A stretch of DNA of 64,000 nt from NCBI RefSeq assembly GCF_019320115.1, contig NC_089593.1, positions 9,000,386 through 9,064,385 of the forward strand, read 5' to 3'. Source of the DNA: Miscanthus floridulus (taxonomy: Eukaryota > Streptophyta > Magnoliopsida > Poales > Poaceae). The notes under the pieces are model-generated. The model did not search any database. It worked only from the letters and a program-made list of their open reading frames with translations, and was not told the DNA's origin. This document shows, piece by piece, positions 1 through 12,537 of the stretch. Positions within the stretch are counted from its first letter, which is position 1. Every line of letters starts with the position of its first letter. The translations under genes and the position numbers were made by a program.

Positions 1-2141
1 GAGTAGGGTGATTATACCGCCGTGTAGAGGGATGAACCAATCACAAGATGAAGATGAAATCAATCACCGAGAGAATGCCAAATGGCAAGAGACAACCGAT
101 TTTCTCTCGAGGTTCACGTGCTTGCTGGCATACTAGTCCCCGTTGTGTCAACCAACACTTGGTGGTTCGGCGGCTAAGAGGTGTTGCACGAACCTCGTCC
201 ACACAATTGGACACCGCAAGAACCTACCCATAAGTGAGGTAACTCAATGACACAAGCAATCCACTAGAGTTACCTTTTGGCTCTCTGCCGGGGAAGGCAC
301 AAGACCCCTCACAATCACCACGATCGGAGCCGGAGACAATCACCAACCTTCACTCAATGATCCTCGCTGCTCCAAGCCATCTAGGTGGAGGCAACCACCA
401 ACCTCTCACAATGATGATGAATCAATGATGGAGATGAGTGGGAGGACTTTGGCTAAGCTCACAAGGTTGCTATATCAATGCAAATGGCCAAGAGAGTGAG
501 CTTGAGCCAGCCATGGGGCTTAAATAGAAGCCCCCATGAAATAGAGCCGTTGTACCCCTTCACTAGGCACTGATCGGGGTGACCGGACGCTCTGGTCCTA
601 CTGACCGGATGCAGGGCTCAGCGTTCGGTCACCCAATGGTGGCCACATGTCATCCTACGTTCAATAGGAGTCATCTGATCTCAATGGTCATGACATCACC
701 AGACGCTCTGCCATAAGTGAATGGACGCCGAATACCCAGAGTCCGATCGTTTATAGTAAGGTTCCAAAACCGGTTTTCTTTGACTGGATGTGTCCGGTGG
801 TACTTGACCGGACACAGCTAGCGTCCAGTCAGTTGCCCTAACTTTTGTGCAGCTACATCAGCTCTGACCGGATGCTACCTTCTAGCGTCTGGTCAGTCAG
901 AGGCCTAGCATCCGATCACATGACCAACACCAGGGTATCACTGCCATGCCTGACCAGACGCATCGGTCCCCCTGAGACCAGCGTTTGGTCAGTTGTAAAA
1001 CAACGAGACTAACCCTCTATCATCTCTATCTCCTTCACCCTTGCTCAAATGTACCAACCATCAAGTGTATCACCTTGTGCACATGTGTTAGCATATTTTC
1101 ACAAATATTTCCAAGGGTGTTAGCACTCCACTAGATCCTAAATGCATGTGCAATGAATTAGAGCATCTAGTGGCACTTTGATAACCACATTTCGATACGA
1201 GTTTCACTCCTCTTAATAGTACGGCTATCTATCCTAAATGTGATCACACTCACTAAGTGTCTTGATCACTAAAACAAAATGGCTCCTACATTTTATACCT
1301 TTGCCTTGAGCCTTTTGTTTTTCTCTTTCTTCTTTTCAAGTTCAAGCATTTGATCATCACCATGCCATCACCATCATCATGATCTTCGCCATTGCTTCAT
1401 CACTTGGAGTAGTGCTACCTATCTCATAATCACTTTGATAAACTAGGTTAGCACTAAGGGTTTCATCAATTAACCAAAACCAAACTAGAGCTTGTGCGCT
1501 GCCCGACAACAGGACCAGACCCTGCCTCCAGCGTCCAATCACTGAACGACCCAGCGTCCGATCATTTGACTAATGCCAGCGTCTTCGCTGTTACAACTGA
1601 CCGGATGCACCGGTTCCTCTAGGACCAACGTCCGGTCACCTTGTGACCAGTGAGACTAACTCCTTTTCCCCCCTTACTTCTTCACCCTTGCTCAAATGTG
1701 CCAACCACCAAGTGTATCACCATATGCACATGTGTTAGCATATTTTCACAAACATTTTCAAGGGTGTTAGCATTTCACTAGATCCTAAATGCATATGCAA
1801 TGAGTTAGAGCATCTAGTGGCACTTTGACAACCGCATTTCAATACGAGTTTCACCCCTCTTAATAGTATGGCTATCAAACCTAAATGTGATCACACTCTC
1901 TAAGTATCTTGATCACTAAAACAAAATAGCTCCTATAGTTTATACCTTTGCCTTGAGCTTTTTGTTTTTCTCTTTCTTTTTTCCTAGTCCAAGCACTTGA
2001 TCATCATCATGGCATCATCATCATCATGCTATGATCTTCATTTGCTTCACCACTTGGAGTGTGCTACCTATCTCATGATCACTTGATAAACTAGGTTAGC
2101 ACTTAGGGTTTCATCAATTCACCAAAACCAAACTAGAGCTT
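1..2141. repeat. Retrotransposon-like noncoding repeat with an internal ~490-bp direct duplication
   Basis: No credible reading frame. A ~490-bp segment at about 1003-1493 recurs at about 1650-2141 in the same orientation; both copies run from 'gagactaac' through a stretch with 'gtgttagcatattttcac' to 'ccaaaaccaaactagagct'. Between and before the copies the DNA is full of variants of 'gaccggacgc' and 'gcgtccggtca' (roughly 550-1000 and 1490-1640), a motif style I associate with LTR-retrotransposon noncoding sequence in grasses. The family is not identified and no element ends were found. Confidence 0.5.
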
Positions 2142-2914
2142 TCACAAGGTGAGGCCGCGGTTGCCCGGCCTCGCGCGCCCCTTCTCCTAGCGGCTCCCCT
2201 CTTAGGCGAAGCCCCCGCCGCCGCCTCGGCCCTCCCTAGTGAGGCCGCGTTCGCCCAGCCCCATGCCTCTCCATGGCGAGGCAAGGTCGCACCTACCCAG
2301 CCCACGTGCCCCTTCTCCGGCCACCGCGTGTGAAGCCGGCCATAGCAGCGCCAGTCTCTTCTTCTCCGTCTTCGGTCCGACCATGCTCTTCTTCTCTGTG
2401 TCTGGTCCTGCTCTGGCCTCGCCCCATGCCGGTCGCAACGGCTGCCCCCATGCCTCCTCCCCTAGTCATGGCCATTGGCGCCTAGAGAGGCCACCATGGC
2501 CGTGCCCCTATGAGCTTCAGCCCCAGCCATGGCAGCATCTTGCCCCCAACAAGCCACCGATCCTGGCCCTTCCCTACGCCATGGCTATCGGAGCAGCAGC
2601 GAGAGATTTTTTTGCCCGAGGAAGAAAGCTGAGACGTTGACAAGTGGGCCTATTCCAAGGGCAAAATAGGCTGTTCCAATCAAAATGCCCTTGGGTGGAT
2701 CTGGATCTGCCTATTTTGCCAAATGATTTTTAGTGAATCTCAACTCCACTAGTGGAGCTGCTCCATGCTGAATGCTAGATCCAAATTTATTTTTTCGTTG
2801 GAGGAGCTGTCCCAAACAGGCCCTAAAACTCTAGGTTTTTGTGGAACTGCTCCACGGTGAAGTTTGTGGAGCATGGATTATGGAGCAGTTCCAATCAGGC
2901 CGTCAGTGACAAAA
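2142..2914. other. GC-rich non-genic stretch followed by palindromic repeat
   Basis: Positions 2150-2640 are very C-rich and give several overlapping low-complexity frames on both strands (the longest plus frame is 133 codons, 2239-2640, mainly Pro, Ser, Ala, Arg). No domain is recognisable and I do not call a gene. Positions 2650-2900 contain inverted pieces ('ccaagggcaaaatag' against 'ctattttgcc' and 'cccttgg') and phrases such as 'tcccaaacaggccct' typical of grass DNA-transposon ends. Confidence 0.35.
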
Positions 2915-3075
2915 GAATCTCTATGCCCTTTCATGATGGTGTAAAAATCTTGATTGAATTTCATGATTTTTTATGATTACTCCTCACATTAAAGAACTAC
3001 CATTTGTTAGTAGTCCAGTTTCTTATATTTGATGTATAACTTTATTTTTTTAATGCTATCAGGATTATATCTTTT
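2915..3075 (+). repeat. Remnant of a LecRK 3' flanking sequence
   Basis: About 150 bases here align in the same orientation with 21515-21660, which lies just downstream of the LecRK pseudogene: both read 'gttgaatttcatg' (or 'gattgaatttcatg'), then 'ttatgattactc', then 'ccatttgttag' and 'agt.tagtt'. No LecRK coding sequence is seen immediately upstream. I infer an eroded extra copy of the receptor locus flank. The solo LTR at 3170 begins about 100 bases beyond the end of detectable similarity. Confidence 0.55.
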
Positions 3076-3169
3076 TGAGCACATATAAGAACATTTTTTC
3101 CATATCTTCTTTCCACTTTCCTTAAAATCTAGTATTGGGGATTGAGAAAACTAAATTGCAAAGCATTGT

Positions 3170-6100
3170 TGTAACACCTCTGGTGTTACGAGCTCGTTTA
3201 GCACAGAGATTACAGCCTAAGGAATAGATCTGTAAGTATAGTGAGTTAGTTTAAGCAAATGCGATAATGAAAAACCTAATCCCTAGTTATATGGATAAGT
3301 TAATAGTTTGACTTAAAAAGTGATTTTTATAAAGCAATAATAATATAGAGCGTGTGTTTGGGGTTTCAATAAAATTGAAGTACAAGTCGAGTAGATGAAA
3401 ACGCAACTTGGGTTTTAGAAAACAAATGTTGTTGATTAGGGTTTTTGCCGGTTCAAAAATCAAATCAGAAATTAAAATTAGTCCTTTTCGTTGAATCGGC
3501 AAAAATTTAAAGTTGTGTTGAAAGTACACTTTTTGATGATTTATAAAATGCAAAATAGTTAAATAACACCCTGATGTTTTGGTTCTATTGTTTGGTACAA
3601 AGTGTGTGCTATGCCGTGAAATGGTTGTTGGTGAAGTTTAGTAAAGTTTTGACCATTTAAAAATTTAACCAAAAGTGCTTAGGGATGTTAGTTCTAACTG
3701 AAACCTTGAATTCTTTTAAGTACGAAATGATAGTAGACAATGTTGTTTTGAGATTCGAATTCTAACAAAATTATTTAAACACTAACTTCATATTCTTGTA
3801 CTGTTGGTTGCCTCTAAGTGTGTACTTGGGCATGGCTTAGGTGGTAGTGGTGTTGGGTGCCACGTTGTGCTCATAAAAATTGCTCAAATTCCTTAGAACG
3901 CGCTGTAACTATGTTGTTAGCACTTCATTCGTTAACTGGGGTTCAGGGCGACGAACTCATCTTGGCATACTTGTGTCTTTTCCCCTAGCCATTCGTTGGT
4001 CACGCCAATTGCCTCATTGGTTAGCCAAGGGTGTGGAGTGTAGGTTTGTGAAGTTTGTTTAGCCTTAGTTGGGCTTTTAATTAGTTTTTGGTCTGCTTTA
4101 AATAGCGTGCACATCACCGTTTTCCGTCGATTGGCCCGTGTGCATGGTCACCGCGCGCGCGTATGCTGCTGGCGTCGAGCGAATGCCGCGGTCAGGCTGT
4201 GGTCGCCGGCCAGCTCGCGTGCCGCTCTGGGCCATGTAGTGCCTTGGACTAGCGTTGGTCGGCTCTAGCTCACGGCGGTTGGGCTGCTGCCGCTGTGCGC
4301 GCGCCACCCTTTGACCACAGTGCCACGCACGAGGTCGACCCAAGGCTATGGCTGCCGTCGCTAGGCCAACATGGCGCTAGTCCCGCCTTTTGTTCCACCT
4401 ACCGCGATGAGCCAGGCATGTCCCACTGCTCGTCGTGTTTGGTAGAGGACCCCGATCGCAGTGGCAAGAATGACGTCTCACTGCCTCGCCCTGCATCCCC
4501 GTTAGCCACCATCGGCAAGTCCTGCTCGGAGTAATGTCACTCTAATTCAGGCATGTTGCACCAACCTCTCCGCTCCATCACCTATGTGTACAGGTTCATG
4601 CTGCCACTAATTGACCTATGCCGCGCCGTCTTAATCCGATCGTGTGCCGTCCCCACAGCATGACCGCAATGAGCACCACCTCTCCGCCCCCATTACGCTT
4701 AGCCCCGAGCTTCTTAGTCCAATTCCTCGCACCTACAGGTAACTTAAGAGGTTAGCTAGGCGCTCCTTTTCCAATCAAGTCCAGTCGCGGTCTGTCAATG
4801 GACAATTTCAATTTCTACTCATCGCCGGCCATGGGCACCACCGCGGCTAGGGGTTTGGGGGTAAGTCCCCATTCGAAGGTAAAAGATTCAATTGATGGCT
4901 TGTCTCTACTCGTTTGGACCCCCCATAGATGGTTCTCGCACCGGTTCCGCCAGGGTCTCTATCATCGATGCGGTGACACAACCATGTTCGTCGCAGAACA
5001 CTACCGCCTCTGCCGCTCGCAAGTGGCCAGCGCCATATAGGGTTTTCCCGTGCGCACCAACACTGCGGTTGTACTCATGGTATGATGCTGGTGCTCGCGA
5101 GCAACTTCCTTTCTTAATCCGTCCTCCTCGCTCGATAGAACGGCTGTGCCATATTTATGGACCGCCGCCTGCCGCTGCAGCGGGTACTAGGGCACCTCTC
5201 GGTATTCCACCGTTTTCCATCGTCGCCATATGGACCATAGTTGGGGGTCGGTCCTCTAGTTTGGCTTGAACAAGCCCCATTCGCTTGGGTCAAGCGCGAG
5301 TTGCCGCTGGCCTCCACGCCGCCGCACGTGGGGCGTCGAGGACCAGCTCGTTGAGGAGATGAAGTTGTTAGGGGTGCTTGCTACGAACCTGTCTCTGGTG
5401 AAATAGTGCTTGGGATCATCGTGTAGAAATTCAATAAGCCAGGGTCCTTTTACAAAATACACGGACATGTGCGCGGGATCCCCGCCGTGGGCCATTGCCG
5501 GGCCGCCTACGCCAAGCGTGGTCGCGCCCTCGCGTGGTCCACAGCGGGCCGCTGGGCCGATTTGGTTGCCGCTGGCCCCTTTAGTCTTCTAAAGCAATTG
5601 CTAATTTAGTTTCAGAAATAAACTTGTAAAATTCAATATAAAATTTTGTCGGAATCCAAAAATGGTGAAATCAATTTTGTTAGGATCCTAAAATTGTGAT
5701 CTATCTTCTAGTATATCTTGTTCACATAGATTTATAATATTTTTAGGAGTTCTATAATTAAACTAGGATGCTTAATATTATCGATATATAAGCTTGTAGG
5801 AATTTTTGTGGTAAATCGGTGATAGTGTTAGTTCTGAAAATTTTACACTAAATTTCTAATATTATTAGTTGCTCACTGTAATTTTTGTAGCTCTAGAATA
5901 ATTAGTTTGCTAGATAGATAATGATGCCCTATTTCAAATAAGGATTAAATCGATAGAATGGGATAAAGAAACAACTTGGGTTTGTATAACTAAAACACTC
6001 TTTGGGAAATGACACCTTTCCCGACGATGTTGATACGTAGATTAGTACGTTAGTCATTAGAGCTAGCTTGTTAGTTTGTAGTATGCACTCTGTGTTAAGA

Positions 6101-7714
6101 GTTGTTGTTGCCTCATTAACTAACTGTTGCATCATCTCTGCACCGCATTGCATACCAAAATAGGGACGATGATGGATCACGGAGTCATCGGGAGTTGCTG
6201 GTGAGATGGCACTTTCGGAGATCCTGTCACCAATATGGAATACTAACTTTTGGTTATATGTTACCCAGGCAAGCCCCGGTACATAACCCCTACTTTTCTA
6301 CACTTTATATTATGTTTGTGCATTAAGTTTTAAGGAGTTGAATGAAACCCACATGCATATATATCCTTATCCTATGAGTCTTACTAGTATGACAAGATCA
6401 TGTAGATTGCTATGCTACAGGACTCTGATAGAAGTCGAGTGATTTTCTGTCACTCGCGAGAGATAGGAAATATATTATTGTTGTTACTATATTATTATCA
6501 CCTGGAATATATATGAATGATAATTGGAGACCGAGCGGAATGGTACTTTGGATTTGGACTTGGTTTGGCATTCGAGCGAGGCTCGGGTTGCATTTGTTCT
6601 GCCTGTGTCGGTTAAGGACCGGTCATTGCATTGGGTTCTAGGCAGGTCACAGACTTATTATCCTAAACACATACTTGTGTATGGGCGTGGGAAGACTCAT
6701 TGCTCTCTTGCCATGAGTTCTGCCTCTTTTCGGGCCGACTGATTGGAGACGGGGATGGTGGAGGTTTAAGCACCGCACTGCGTCCGGGACTCAGGAGCGA
6801 GGGCTTGGAGTCCAAGTTTGGACGGGGACCTAGACCCCATGATAGGAGAGTGGTGGGTTGGCTCTGCTTGTGCCTGGGGTACAAGCGGGGCATGTGTTTC
6901 GGGGTGCCTAGCTGGGCACATTGATTCATGAATCATCGGTGATCCGATACGACTTGTCTACAATCTGGCACCATAGTAAGAACTGGAAGATGAAAGATGG
7001 TAAAATAATTCTGATTGCTTACCACCTGCTTGAAAGTAGCACATATGCTTACATAGAATGGTTAGTTAATGAACTAATGCTGACTGCTAATAAAATTGAA
7101 TATAAGAACGCATGCTTAGTAATGCTTTCTGCAGATGCAATAAACCCACAAGCCAGATAGCCTTGTATATCCTTGGAGTTTTTTCTTTTCTCATGTCGGG
7201 TAAGTCTTGTGAAGTACAGTTGAGTACTTAGGGTTTGTTCTACACTGTTGCAGGTGACAGGCGGATGCTAGAGCTGACCCTTGTGTGTGGATTCCTCCTG
7301 GTGGGCTCAGAGGGATTTCTTTACGCTGCGATCATAGTCTTTATTTATAACTCTCACTAAATATTTTTATACAGGGAAGTTTTATAATCTGTTGTCATAG
7401 TTTAAATATCAATGCTTCATCATGTCATGAATAGATATTTATTTCCGCTGTAACTCTGATCACATATTTATATTCCACTGTTAAATTAAATTGCTCATAA
7501 CTCTGATGTTGTATTAAAAGTGATATAAGAAATGGCTAAAATGTTGTAAGTTTTATTCTCTCATTTGTGACCCCGATGAAAAATATGGATTTTTGGGTTC
7601 TCCCATGGGGTGTGCCCGACGAAACTGTGTAATTTAGTGTTCTCCCTTAAGTACTTAGTGTCTAATGAAAGCCAAATACTCCTGAAAGGCATTGGATTAG
7701 GCGGTTCTGCCACA
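3170..7714 (+). mobile_element. Solo long terminal repeat (~4.5 kb), Ty3/gypsy-type
   Basis: Begins TGTAACACC at 3170 and ends GGTTCTGCCACA at 7714, the TG...CA form of an LTR. The five bases before are attgt and after are atagt, a target duplication with one mismatch. No gag-pol frame is present inside; the short frames are scattered and unrelated. Positions 4100-5580 are GC-rich, the rest AT-rich. The first ~3.16 kb is also present in reverse orientation at 27901-30979, which supports it being a mobile repeat. LTRs of this length are known in Tekay/Del-type chromoviruses of grasses; assignment to that clade is inference. Only one LTR is present, so it is best explained by unequal recombination leaving a solo LTR. 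Confidence 0.7.
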
Positions 7715-7719
7715 ATAGT

Positions 7720-8901
7720 CGTTACGTGCTCTAGCAGATTGAGAAAGCTCCATCTCCTTTATATGTGGAACCCACATGTTAGTGACAAAAAATTATCTGT
7801 TTCATCTATTTTTTATTTTCCCTCTTTTGTTGCTTTAGGAATGCTTGAAGAGAGTAGAAGTCTCACAACTTTTTACGTATTTGTGTGAAATATATATATC
7901 CATGGGTAGATACAATTCTTAAGTTGATAATCTTATGTCTACTTAGACATGTGTTAATCTGGTCTTCATTTGTGTTTAGAATATAACAAATTGGTCAGTG
8001 TGACTGATTTTTTCTGTTTAAACATATATTGATATATCCGATTATATTGATGGTTCTGAAAATATTATAATCATATTTATTTTATTCATAAATGATCTCT
8101 CTTGTATAAAGAGACACCAAAATGGTATAGAAAGATCTTATTCATATTTGATCATGATTTCTTGCATGTATTAAACAATTTGCAGACATTGAATATACCA
8201 CGCATTGCACAAACTGTCTATTTAGTCGTCCCTACATAAATTTCCAAGAGCTTACAAATAACACCTTGTGCATGGATTGTACATGTCCATGTCTATCAAC
8301 GGAATATCATCGACAGTCCACCGAGGGGTATACCCATGATAATAGATTGTACGGAGAGGTGTATGTGAATAGGATTAGACAGGTTCAGGCCGTCAGCTCG
8401 ACGTAATACACTAGTTCTGTGTTATGTTGGTTTGTGTTGGCTATTCGATATGATTGAATGTATTTTGAGGGGTCCCATACCCGTCTTATATAGACCAGGA
8501 TAGGTTTACAAGTCGATTAGATCTTAGTCTAATCGGGTAAGAGATAATCTTTACAATGAATCTAATATACGGCATATCCTAAGAGATCTTGCGCCATCTT
8601 CAAGATATCGTCTTGATGCCTTGTGGTGTGCGCCGATCAATGTCATGCTCCGCAAGTCGCCATCTGGTGGGCTGGACCATCCCTGGTGGTGCAACCCATG
8701 TCTTGCGTGTGGGTACTGGAGTTGTACACTGGAGACACCATGTACTAGCAAAGTTTGGTAACCGTAGCAGTCCAAGAAAAAGCCTGACCACGGCATGTTT
8801 TGATGTTGGGACCGTAGAATTTTCGGTCTCGCGGTCCGCCGCTTCAGTGTTTGTTTCCCTCGGCCAAGGTTTAGCCCTGTTATATCGAATCTTTGATACC
8901 A
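7720..8901. other. Intergenic, no gene; probable LTR debris at 8270-8620
   Basis: AT-rich and without a supported gene. Positions 8270-8620 contain phrases such as 'ccaccgaggggtatacccatgataatagattgtac' in pieces and a TATATAG box near 8489 that resemble retrotransposon LTR promoter regions, but no ends or target duplication were found. Overlapping frames at 8551-8919 on both strands shadow each other and match nothing I recognise. Confidence 0.35.
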
Positions 8902-9035
8902 ATTAGGAGTATTAAACATAGACTAATTATAAAACTAATTACACAGATTGAGGCTAATTTGTGAGACGAATCTATTAAGTCTAACTAGTCCATGATTTGA
9001 TAATATGGTGCTACAATAACCATTTGCTACAGTAG
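8902..9035. mobile_element. Truncated copy of the 12538-12883 MITE family
   Basis: The stretch 'aggagtattaaacatag', 'actaattataaaactaatt', 'gacgaatctattaag' and 'catgatttgataatatggtgctac' matches the left half of the complete MITE at 12538-12883. The right half with its inverted terminal repeat is missing, so this is a fragment. Confidence 0.65.
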
Positions 9036-9276
9036 CCATGGCGAGGCGTGGCTCACGCGTCCCCGGTCTTCCGGCGTGGGCACTGAAGAAGAGGAACTAT
9101 GCGCGGCAGATGGCTCGTCAAGGAAGAAGACTCGATAGAAAAATTAGAAAATAAACCGGTACATGTGCAACCAGCGACAGTGGTGGGTAATTTTTTTCAA
9201 CTCCACCAAACCTGAGTTGGTGGACCACCCCTTGAGGAGCTCCACCAAAATGATGAATCTAGCCCCTACATCCACC

Positions 9277-9433
9277 GTTTTGGTGAATCCAAATTTGTTG
9301 GAGCTAGAGCGTTTGGATAACTTTTTTTTTTTGAGTGAAACTATTTTGATGAACCGTTTTGGTGAATCCGAATTTGTTGGAGCTAGAGTGTTTGGATAAC
9401 TTTTTTTTTGAGTGAAACTATTTTGATGAATCT
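9277..9433. repeat. Two-copy tandem repeat, ~79-bp unit
   Basis: Unit 1 (9277-9355) and unit 2 (9356-9433) both read 'gttttggtgaatcc' through 'tttgttggagctagag' and 'gtttggataac', a run of T, then 'gagtgaaactattttgatgaa'. The copies differ at few positions and in the length of the T run. They sit within a DNA-transposon-like stretch (9180-9460) that abuts the LecRK fragment. Confidence 0.75.
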
Positions 9434-9683
9434 GGACCTGGTGGAGCAGTCGCAGACAGGCCCTAACTCCAACCACGTAGGTATTGACGTAAACAACCTG
9501 ATTTTAGTTGACTCCAGTGCCGCATGCTACTATGACAGTGATGGTGCGTTTCATAACTGCCTCGCCAGTAGGAAACCGATGAAGGTGTGGGTGGACTATG
9601 ATGGCACAAGCAAACCATGCTAAATGTGCGCCTTACTGCCCATTGTCCAAACCAAGCAGGCCACTGCTATCAGTGATACTATA

Positions 9684-9914
9684 CTCACTCTGTCCCTAGA
9701 TATTTTTCATTATTGGTTTACTTGACTAGATTTATAGAAAATATTATCAATATTTGTATCTCCAAATAAATTTATTATAAAAATAGATTTAATGGTCTAT
9801 CTAATGATATTAATTATGTATCTTAAATATTAATATTTTTATATAAATTTAGTCAATATAAATTTAGTCAAAATTATTTCTCAGCAAATGACAGTTAAAA
9901 AGGGATGGAGGGAG
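9684..9914. mobile_element. Stowaway-type MITE in the lectin fragment
   Basis: Flanked by TA (9682-9683 and 9915-9916). The left end reads CTCACTCTGTCCCTAG and the right end, reverse-complemented, reads CTCCCTCCATCCCTTT. These are the termini of the common grass Stowaway (Tc1/mariner) family. The interior is AT-rich and noncoding. It interrupts the lectin reading frame. Confidence 0.85.
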
Positions 9915-10000
9915 TACGATTTATCTTCAGTTTTGCCGACCACGCCAGTGTTTACCGGATTTTCTTTCGCCAATGATGACATACTTGACAGCAAGCATTA

Positions 10001-10293
10001 GATCAATCTCAGTGGGAGTCTTATGTGAGTTTTGTTTGCATTAAATGGGTTGCCCCATAGGTATTTTTATGACATTTAAGAAGAGAGAAGAAATAAGTTT
10101 TATCTAGATGAAGTGAAACTCTCTTCGCACGGTTACCAGCTCTATGAGTCATAAAATTAAATATCTATAAAACTGTAGAAATGTAGAATGAAACCTTGCA
10201 TTGAGGAAGGGTATTTCATCCAAGTTTTATTTCATTCTATATGATATGATAGTTTTGAAAACAACGCTATAAAACTATCCACGAGAGCTGGCC
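10001..10293. mobile_element. Tourist-like MITE in the lectin fragment
   Basis: Flanked by TTA on both sides (9998-10000 and 10294-10296), the target size of PIF/Harbinger elements. The ends are imperfect inverted repeats (left ...CTCAGTGGGAG, right complement ...CTCTCGTGGATAG). The boundaries are fixed by the lectin reading frame, which resumes at 10297. Confidence 0.7.
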
Positions 10294-10657
10294 TTACGTT
10301 CTGGATTGGAGCTTCAAGATGAACGAAGAAGCTGGAGGACTCAATTACTGTGCCCTACCTTTGAATACTACCCAAGAACTAACTCCTTGCGCAACTTCAC
10401 CCACACCCACGCACCAACAACACAATAGAATGTGCATGTTGTAATAAGACAATAGTTATTATTCTCATAGCTAATTCTCTTATTCATCGGCACATCTAGT
10501 GGTGAAACAACATATTGTAAACTTATAGCCGATGAAAGGATATGCATGTTGTATGTTGCTAGTAGCATTAAAACTCAAAGAATTCATATTTGACATCGGC
10601 TCTTGACCCTAATATCCAGAATTGTGTTACGTACGATAGAGACCATTAATAACATAA

Positions 10658-10944
10658 GAGCATCTTCAAGAGCCTTTCTAAATCTCACTCTATAAATAAA
10701 CATTTGGAAAGTCATTTACATAAAAATCGCTTTCTATATTTTTTCACTTTCCAACAGTTTTTCTATATCTCGTGTGCACTCTAGAGATCCATTCTCGTCT
10801 TCTATTTTTGGCTAGCGAAAAATCCAGAATAGAAGATGGCTATATTTGGATAATCATTTAGAGAAGTTGTTGGAGGGTAGTTTATCATAAAAATCTCTAT
10901 TCCTAGCATTCAGTAAGTATATAGAGAGTCTCTTGGAGTTGCTC
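10658..10944. mobile_element. Tourist-like MITE with TAA target duplication
   Basis: TIRs GAGCATCTTCAAGAGCCTTT and, on the complement of the right end, GAGCAACTCCAAGAGACTCT. Flanked by TAA at 10655-10657 and 10945-10947. AT-rich, noncoding, 287 bp. It is nested in further repeat-like DNA that follows the LecRK fragment. Confidence 0.85.
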
Positions 10945-10947
10945 TAA

Positions 10948-12534
10948 GTATTAGCCGATGCAACATATCTACTATTGTTATGACTAGCAACATCAACATG
11001 AGAATTCATTGCACTTACAAAATAACTATTATAACCATATGATGTATTTGCAAGTTATACCTTGGGGTAATTGTAGTAGCATTGGGATGCAAAACACCAT
11101 GGTACTCCATAATTTAGAGATTGACCGTTTTGCTGATTTTTACAATAATAGAAACAAAACGTTGCAAAATAGCAAGCAAGTTCACAAGGTGTCAAAACCA
11201 GATGCAATCGGCCTTTTAGGCCATGCTGATGGCGAGCATATGAAGATAAATCTATCAAGAACATGGGTAGGACAAAGAGATTCGGCTATAGAGTAGAGTC
11301 GAAGCAATCATTCCCCAGTGGAGTCACCAAAAGTGTGTTGATGTGAAGGTTGGTTATGCACCAGCTAGAGGGCTGAATCGCCCAGGTCGCCACGGATCGA
11401 AGAACGCGGACGATAACCAACATTCGTTCATGGTGAAGAACAATGAGGTTTACGAGCAAATCACTAAAGAATAACCAATCGTGCTTACGTGACGAAGAAC
11501 GATTAATTTCTAGGCAAACTAGCAAATGATTCGTCGAAGCTCTCTCCCAGGAGAGACCCCGTCGGGGCATTGATGAGGTCGACTAGCAAACCTAGGGCGT
11601 CATCTGACTAGAAAAAGTCAGAAGTTCCGACGGGGTCAAACTTTTGACATAGTGACACTTTCCCAAGGGCTTACCTCCTTCATCCGGTCTCTAATTCCAT
11701 ATATGTTTTTTCACCATCTCGACGAGAGGAATGCAATGGTGAAATTCATTCTACATTTTGACAACTTGATAAAATGAACAATTTTGGTTGTCAACATGTT
11801 GTTTCCTAGTTTGTTACCAGAAAGGTTGATTGGATCTAGTTGGGCCGTCCTAATGGTCATCACCTGGGTCCTGGTTGTGTCCGTTCGAATGTTGTTGTCA
11901 CAGGCCATCCCCTAACCTAAGGGTCTGACCTTTCTTTGGGTGGTGAGGATACCCGGGCCCATATCACCACCATAGTCAATATTTTTTACTAACGATTTCA
12001 CTATTAGTTTTATATATGAACCATCGGCGATGATTTTCACTGACGGTTTATAATAAGAAAGGACGGTGAAAATGAGAGATTTTCACCATAAAAATCATTA
12101 TTCAATTCAAGGGATAAAACCATATATGCTACTTTGAACACCATCTGATTGCCACAAACATTTACCCACGAACGACTTTCAAAATAGTTTTCTATACTGT
12201 GAAATAACAGATCAATCAAGTTCGGTTCAGTTTTTTTTTTCCACAGAGAACAGGAACAGATAGGTTGTGTTTGGATATTAACCTGCATCAAGAGTTCAAG
12301 ACTTGAAGTTGACCTGAAGCCGTCGCAATCATAAACAGTCTGGCTCCCATTATATCCTCGTTGGTGAGGCAAAGATGAGCCAACATTGTCAAAATGATTC
12401 AAAAAAGCTGTGGCGCACACCTCTCTATATCTGACACCTAATTCACACGTCTTTCGAAAATTCAATATAAGGGATTTCTCGGATTTCCTCTCATTTTCTA
12501 TTTCCAACAGCCAGCCACCGATGCTTGGGCGACC
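10948..12534. other. Intergenic, retroelement-like fragments, no gene
   Basis: Short frames on both strands overlap and have no recognisable domain. Around 11290-11340 'agtcgaagcaatcattcccc' and 'agtggagtcaccaaaagtg' resemble sequence next to LTR-retrotransposon ends in grasses. The minus frame at 12037-12507 (156 codons) has no motif I recognise and no supporting structure. Confidence 0.3.
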
Positions 12535-12537
12535 TTA

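Larger units (their letters stand above)
9465..10445 (+). pseudogene. Lectin-domain fragment of an L-type lectin receptor kinase, split by two MITEs
   Basis: Three coding islands of one legume-lectin domain are recognisable. Island 1 (about 9465-9681) encodes NHVGIDVNNL, then PMKVWVDYDG and a KPSRPLLSV-like stretch. Island 2 (9917-10000) encodes DLSSVLPTTPVFTGFSFA. Island 3 (10297-10445) encodes a piece like LDWSFKMNEEAGGLNY, then the start of the juxtamembrane stretch. Removing the MITEs at 9684-9914 and 10001-10293 gives an order colinear with the larger LecRK pseudogene at 19035-21232. In the intact family the domain binds ligands outside the cell and is followed by a membrane helix and kinase. 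Here there is no start, no N-terminal half of the lectin, no membrane helix and no kinase. It retains the 'ggccact' bases whose loss breaks the 19-kb copy, so it is an independent paralogue, not a derivative of it. Confidence 0.8.

Noticed and set aside
4098..5592. Frames inside the solo LTR (for example 4892-5269)
   Set aside because: Located in the GC-rich part of a noncoding LTR whose reversed copy at 27.9-31.0 kb does not keep them.
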